Shown in pieces: positions 62,371-64,000 of a stretch of 64,000 bases of DNA. Below the pieces are notes generated by a model, which saw only the letters and a list, made by a program, of their open reading frames with translations, searched no databases and was not told the origin of the DNA. The stretch spans positions 2,480,001 through 2,544,000 of the forward strand of contig NZ_CP043839.1 in NCBI RefSeq assembly GCF_032878955.1. Reading direction: 5' to 3'. The first letter of the stretch is position 1. Every line of letters begins with the position of its first letter. The translations under genes were made by a program, and so were the position numbers. The DNA is from Butyricimonas paravirosa (lineage in GTDB: Bacteria; Bacteroidota; Bacteroidia; Bacteroidales; Marinifilaceae).

Positions 62371-63591
62371 TTATTTAAAGAAAAGAAGCAAGATCATTTT
62401 ATTAATTTTAAGACTATTTTCCCAGAAAGAGTCTTTCAAAGCCTCATCCGCCTCCATACACCAAGGCAAAACAAAAAAGAAATCCTCTGGATAATATGAA
62501 CGATTACTCATCTGCCTGAATTGTTCATGAATATTTACATCATTACTTAAATCAATGAAAGCCTGTTTAGCATCCAACAACTCAGGCAAAGGCCCGAAAA
62601 TATCCGATACATATTCTACTTGCAGATTACATACACTATACATGAGCGTTGGAGGAAGATCCTCAAACTGTATATTCTTTGAAACACGCTGACAAGTTTC
62701 ACAGAAAAAGGCTTCTTTCTCTATTAATCTATTTTTCCCTGGTTCTCTTCTTGACGGAGCATGAGTGAATGGCCATTTCTCCAACGGCACATCTTTCCAA
62801 ACAGATTCCAATACACAACTTTTAATAAAACATTCCCCTTTATCATCATAGCTAAATTCCACCACAGCACGTGAATCCACCGGGACCTCTTTCAAATACC
62901 TCTCTTTCCATCCCCGCTGTCCACAACAATAATACTCTACTTGATTAATGTCAATCTTTTTTAATTCACATGTTTTACGATCAAGTACCAAAGTCCCTGC
63001 ACAATAGAACGGTATTTTATGTGGGTAACATGAATCTCTTGTTTCAAATTGAAATGTCAAAGTTTCACCATTAGCACTCAATTGCTGGAACTCATAATTA
63101 ACCAAATCACCGAATAGTGGCCCCCACCATTCTAAAGCACGCATAAATCCAAAAATTTTACGATTCCCTGACACGTAATAGTATTCATCATATTTCTCAA
63201 ATAATGGACACAAAGAATCGATACCATTTTCTGCAAAAGGGATACTACGGGCAGAATAACGAGGAACGAAAGAATACATTCCGGTATAAATATTGCCATC
63301 CTTACGACAATTACCAACTTTCACAAAACACCCGTATTCCCTCTGGTATTCAACAGCCTTTCCTCGGCATTCTGTAATTTTTTCATATTGTCCATTTCCA
63401 TAAAATTGTAATATGTCTGCAGACGCCCGTTTTTTCTTGATATTCTCTGACGTCCTTTTCAATATCTTTTCAAAAGATGTCTTACTCATCCCAGGCAAAA
63501 GTCCGGTTTCATTCCCTCCTGCTTGTACACAATTTACAATACAAAGAAACAATCCAACGAGTATAATCCGGTAATAATTATTTATCTTCAT
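62371..63591 (-). CDS. secreted protein of unknown function, paralogue A
   Basis: 406 residues, not recognised. Signal peptide (1-25, ending VQAGG). Many Cys: pairs near 226-227 (VEYYCCGQRGW), CETCQRV, and others scattered, suggesting disulfides. Mid part has beta features (GTLVLDRKTCELKKIDI) like a lipoprotein-localisation-type or DUF4292-like beta sandwich, which is a guess. The last 120 residues (PLPELLDAKQAFIDL ... NRSYYPEDFFFVLPW) are closely repeated in the next upstream gene. It lies 25 bases before the ABC-2 fusion and probably in the same operon. Confidence 0.65.
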   Translation of the reverse strand: MKINNYYRIILVGLFLCIVNCVQAGGNETGLLPGMSKTSFEKILKRTSENIKKKRASADILQFYGNGQYEKITECRGKAVEYQREYGCFVKVGNCRKDGNIYTGMYSFVPRYSARSIPFAENGIDSLCPLFEKYDEYYYVSGNRKIFGFMRALEWWGPLFGDLVNYEFQQLSANGETLTFQFETRDSCYPHKIPFYCAGTLVLDRKTCELKKIDINQVEYYCCGQRGWKERYLKEVPVDSRAVVEFSYDDKGECFIKSCVLESVWKDVPLEKWPFTHAPSRREPGKNRLIEKEAFFCETCQRVSKNIQFEDLPPTLMYSVCNLQVEYVSDIFGPLPELLDAKQAFIDLSNDVNIHEQFRQMSNRSYYPEDFFFVLPWCMEADEALKDSFWENSLKINKMILLLFFK

Positions 63592-63603
63592 ATCTATTCT
63601 ATT

Positions 63604-64000
63604 TCATTTTGCCTCCTCCTCATCCCCTAACGGATTCCGCCATCCGGTAAAAAAACAAAGCAAAATCATTTCCCTAATTTTATTAAAATTTGCCACAACA
63701 CCTTCTCCTCTAGTCAATATACTACTCCAACGCCAAGGAGAGGCAAGCAAATAATCCTCCGGATAATAGGCACGATTACTCAATCGTTTAAATTGCTCCT
63801 CAATATCCATATATTGATTTAAATCTTGAAATGCCTGTTTAGAATCCAACAATTCCGGTAAGCGAGAAAATATGTGGGCATTATACTCTCCTTGTGGATT
63901 ATAAGATCCTATTCCCATAGCAAAAATAAATGCTGAATTCCGTCCTTCTGCCGGAATCTCATAATAAGAATTACAGGCAAATGCCTCTTTTTCTATCAAT
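63604..64000 (-). CDS. paralogue B of the unknown secreted protein (5' part beyond window)
   Basis: The frame is open to the window end, so only the C-terminal 131 residues are visible. LPELLDSKQAFQDLNQYMDIEEQFKRLSNRAYYPEDYLL lines up with the C-terminus of the downstream gene, as does IEKEAFAC near the cut. So these are tandem paralogues, 12 bases apart. A domain with an alternating charged helix and a YYPED signature; function unknown. Confidence 0.65.
   Translation of the reverse strand, partial: LIEKEAFACNSYYEIPAEGRNSAFIFAMGIGSYNPQGEYNAHIFSRLPELLDSKQAFQDLNQYMDIEEQFKRLSNRAYYPEDYLLASPWRWSSILTRGEGVVANFNKIREMILLCFFTGWRNPLGDEEEAK

Overview
The window is a stretch of a Bacteroidota chromosome, most likely order Bacteroidales and probably close to Butyricimonas/Odoribacter. 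The evidence is SusC/SusD pairs with a sigma/FecR switch, DUF4369 thioredoxin-fold lipoproteins, OxyR in a chaperone cluster, and promoters of the Bacteroidota type (-7 box TAnnTTTG, with a -33 TTG about 18-21 bases upstream). The genus is an inference from gene content, not a measured match. No phage, insertion sequence transposase or CRISPR array is present.

Layout. 1-3.3 kb: 3' part of rmuC, then a sugar nucleotidyltransferase and a NahK-like sugar-1-kinase that probably form a HexNAc salvage pair. 3.3-6.9 kb (minus strand): a metal-handling cassette made of a small exported Cys/His protein, a TonB-dependent receptor with a His-rich loop, and an exported HMA protein with a metallothionein-like Cys tail. 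7-10.6 kb: a thioredoxin-fold lipoprotein without its CxxC, an LpxH-like phosphatase and a YifB/ComM ATPase. 10.6-14.7 kb (minus strand): grpE-dnaJ-oxyR-gmhA-ppa behind one strong promoter. 14.8-16.3 kb: radC, rpsT and three tRNA-Glu genes (TTC, TTC, CTC). 16.5-22 kb: rsmI, aqpZ, eno, a large outer-membrane beta-barrel protein and a stray HTH fragment.

22.3-40.7 kb (minus strand) is one superoperon: rpsL-rpsG-fusA, then the S10, spc and alpha blocks to rplQ. One clear promoter lies upstream of rpsL. Two internal spacers, rplX/rplE and rplO/secY, carry a long hairpin together with a promoter. The first sits where the S8 autoregulatory site lies in E. coli. Three other spacers hold AT-rich word repeats folded as inverted repeats.

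41-64 kb is accessory: a DUF3089 hydrolase lipoprotein, a C69 dipeptidase, then an ECF sigma - FecR - SusC - SusD - lipoprotein cassette bracketed by two near-identical palindromic elements of about 185-193 bp. Next come an AraC regulator - DUF417 - flavin disulfide reductase trio resembling rclR-rclC-rclA (reactive chlorine defence) and a sensor histidine kinase with an ABC-type periplasmic binding domain. The end of the window holds an operon with a very large ABC-2 permease / M1-like / golvesin-like fusion and two tandem paralogous secreted proteins of unknown function, the last cut by the window end.
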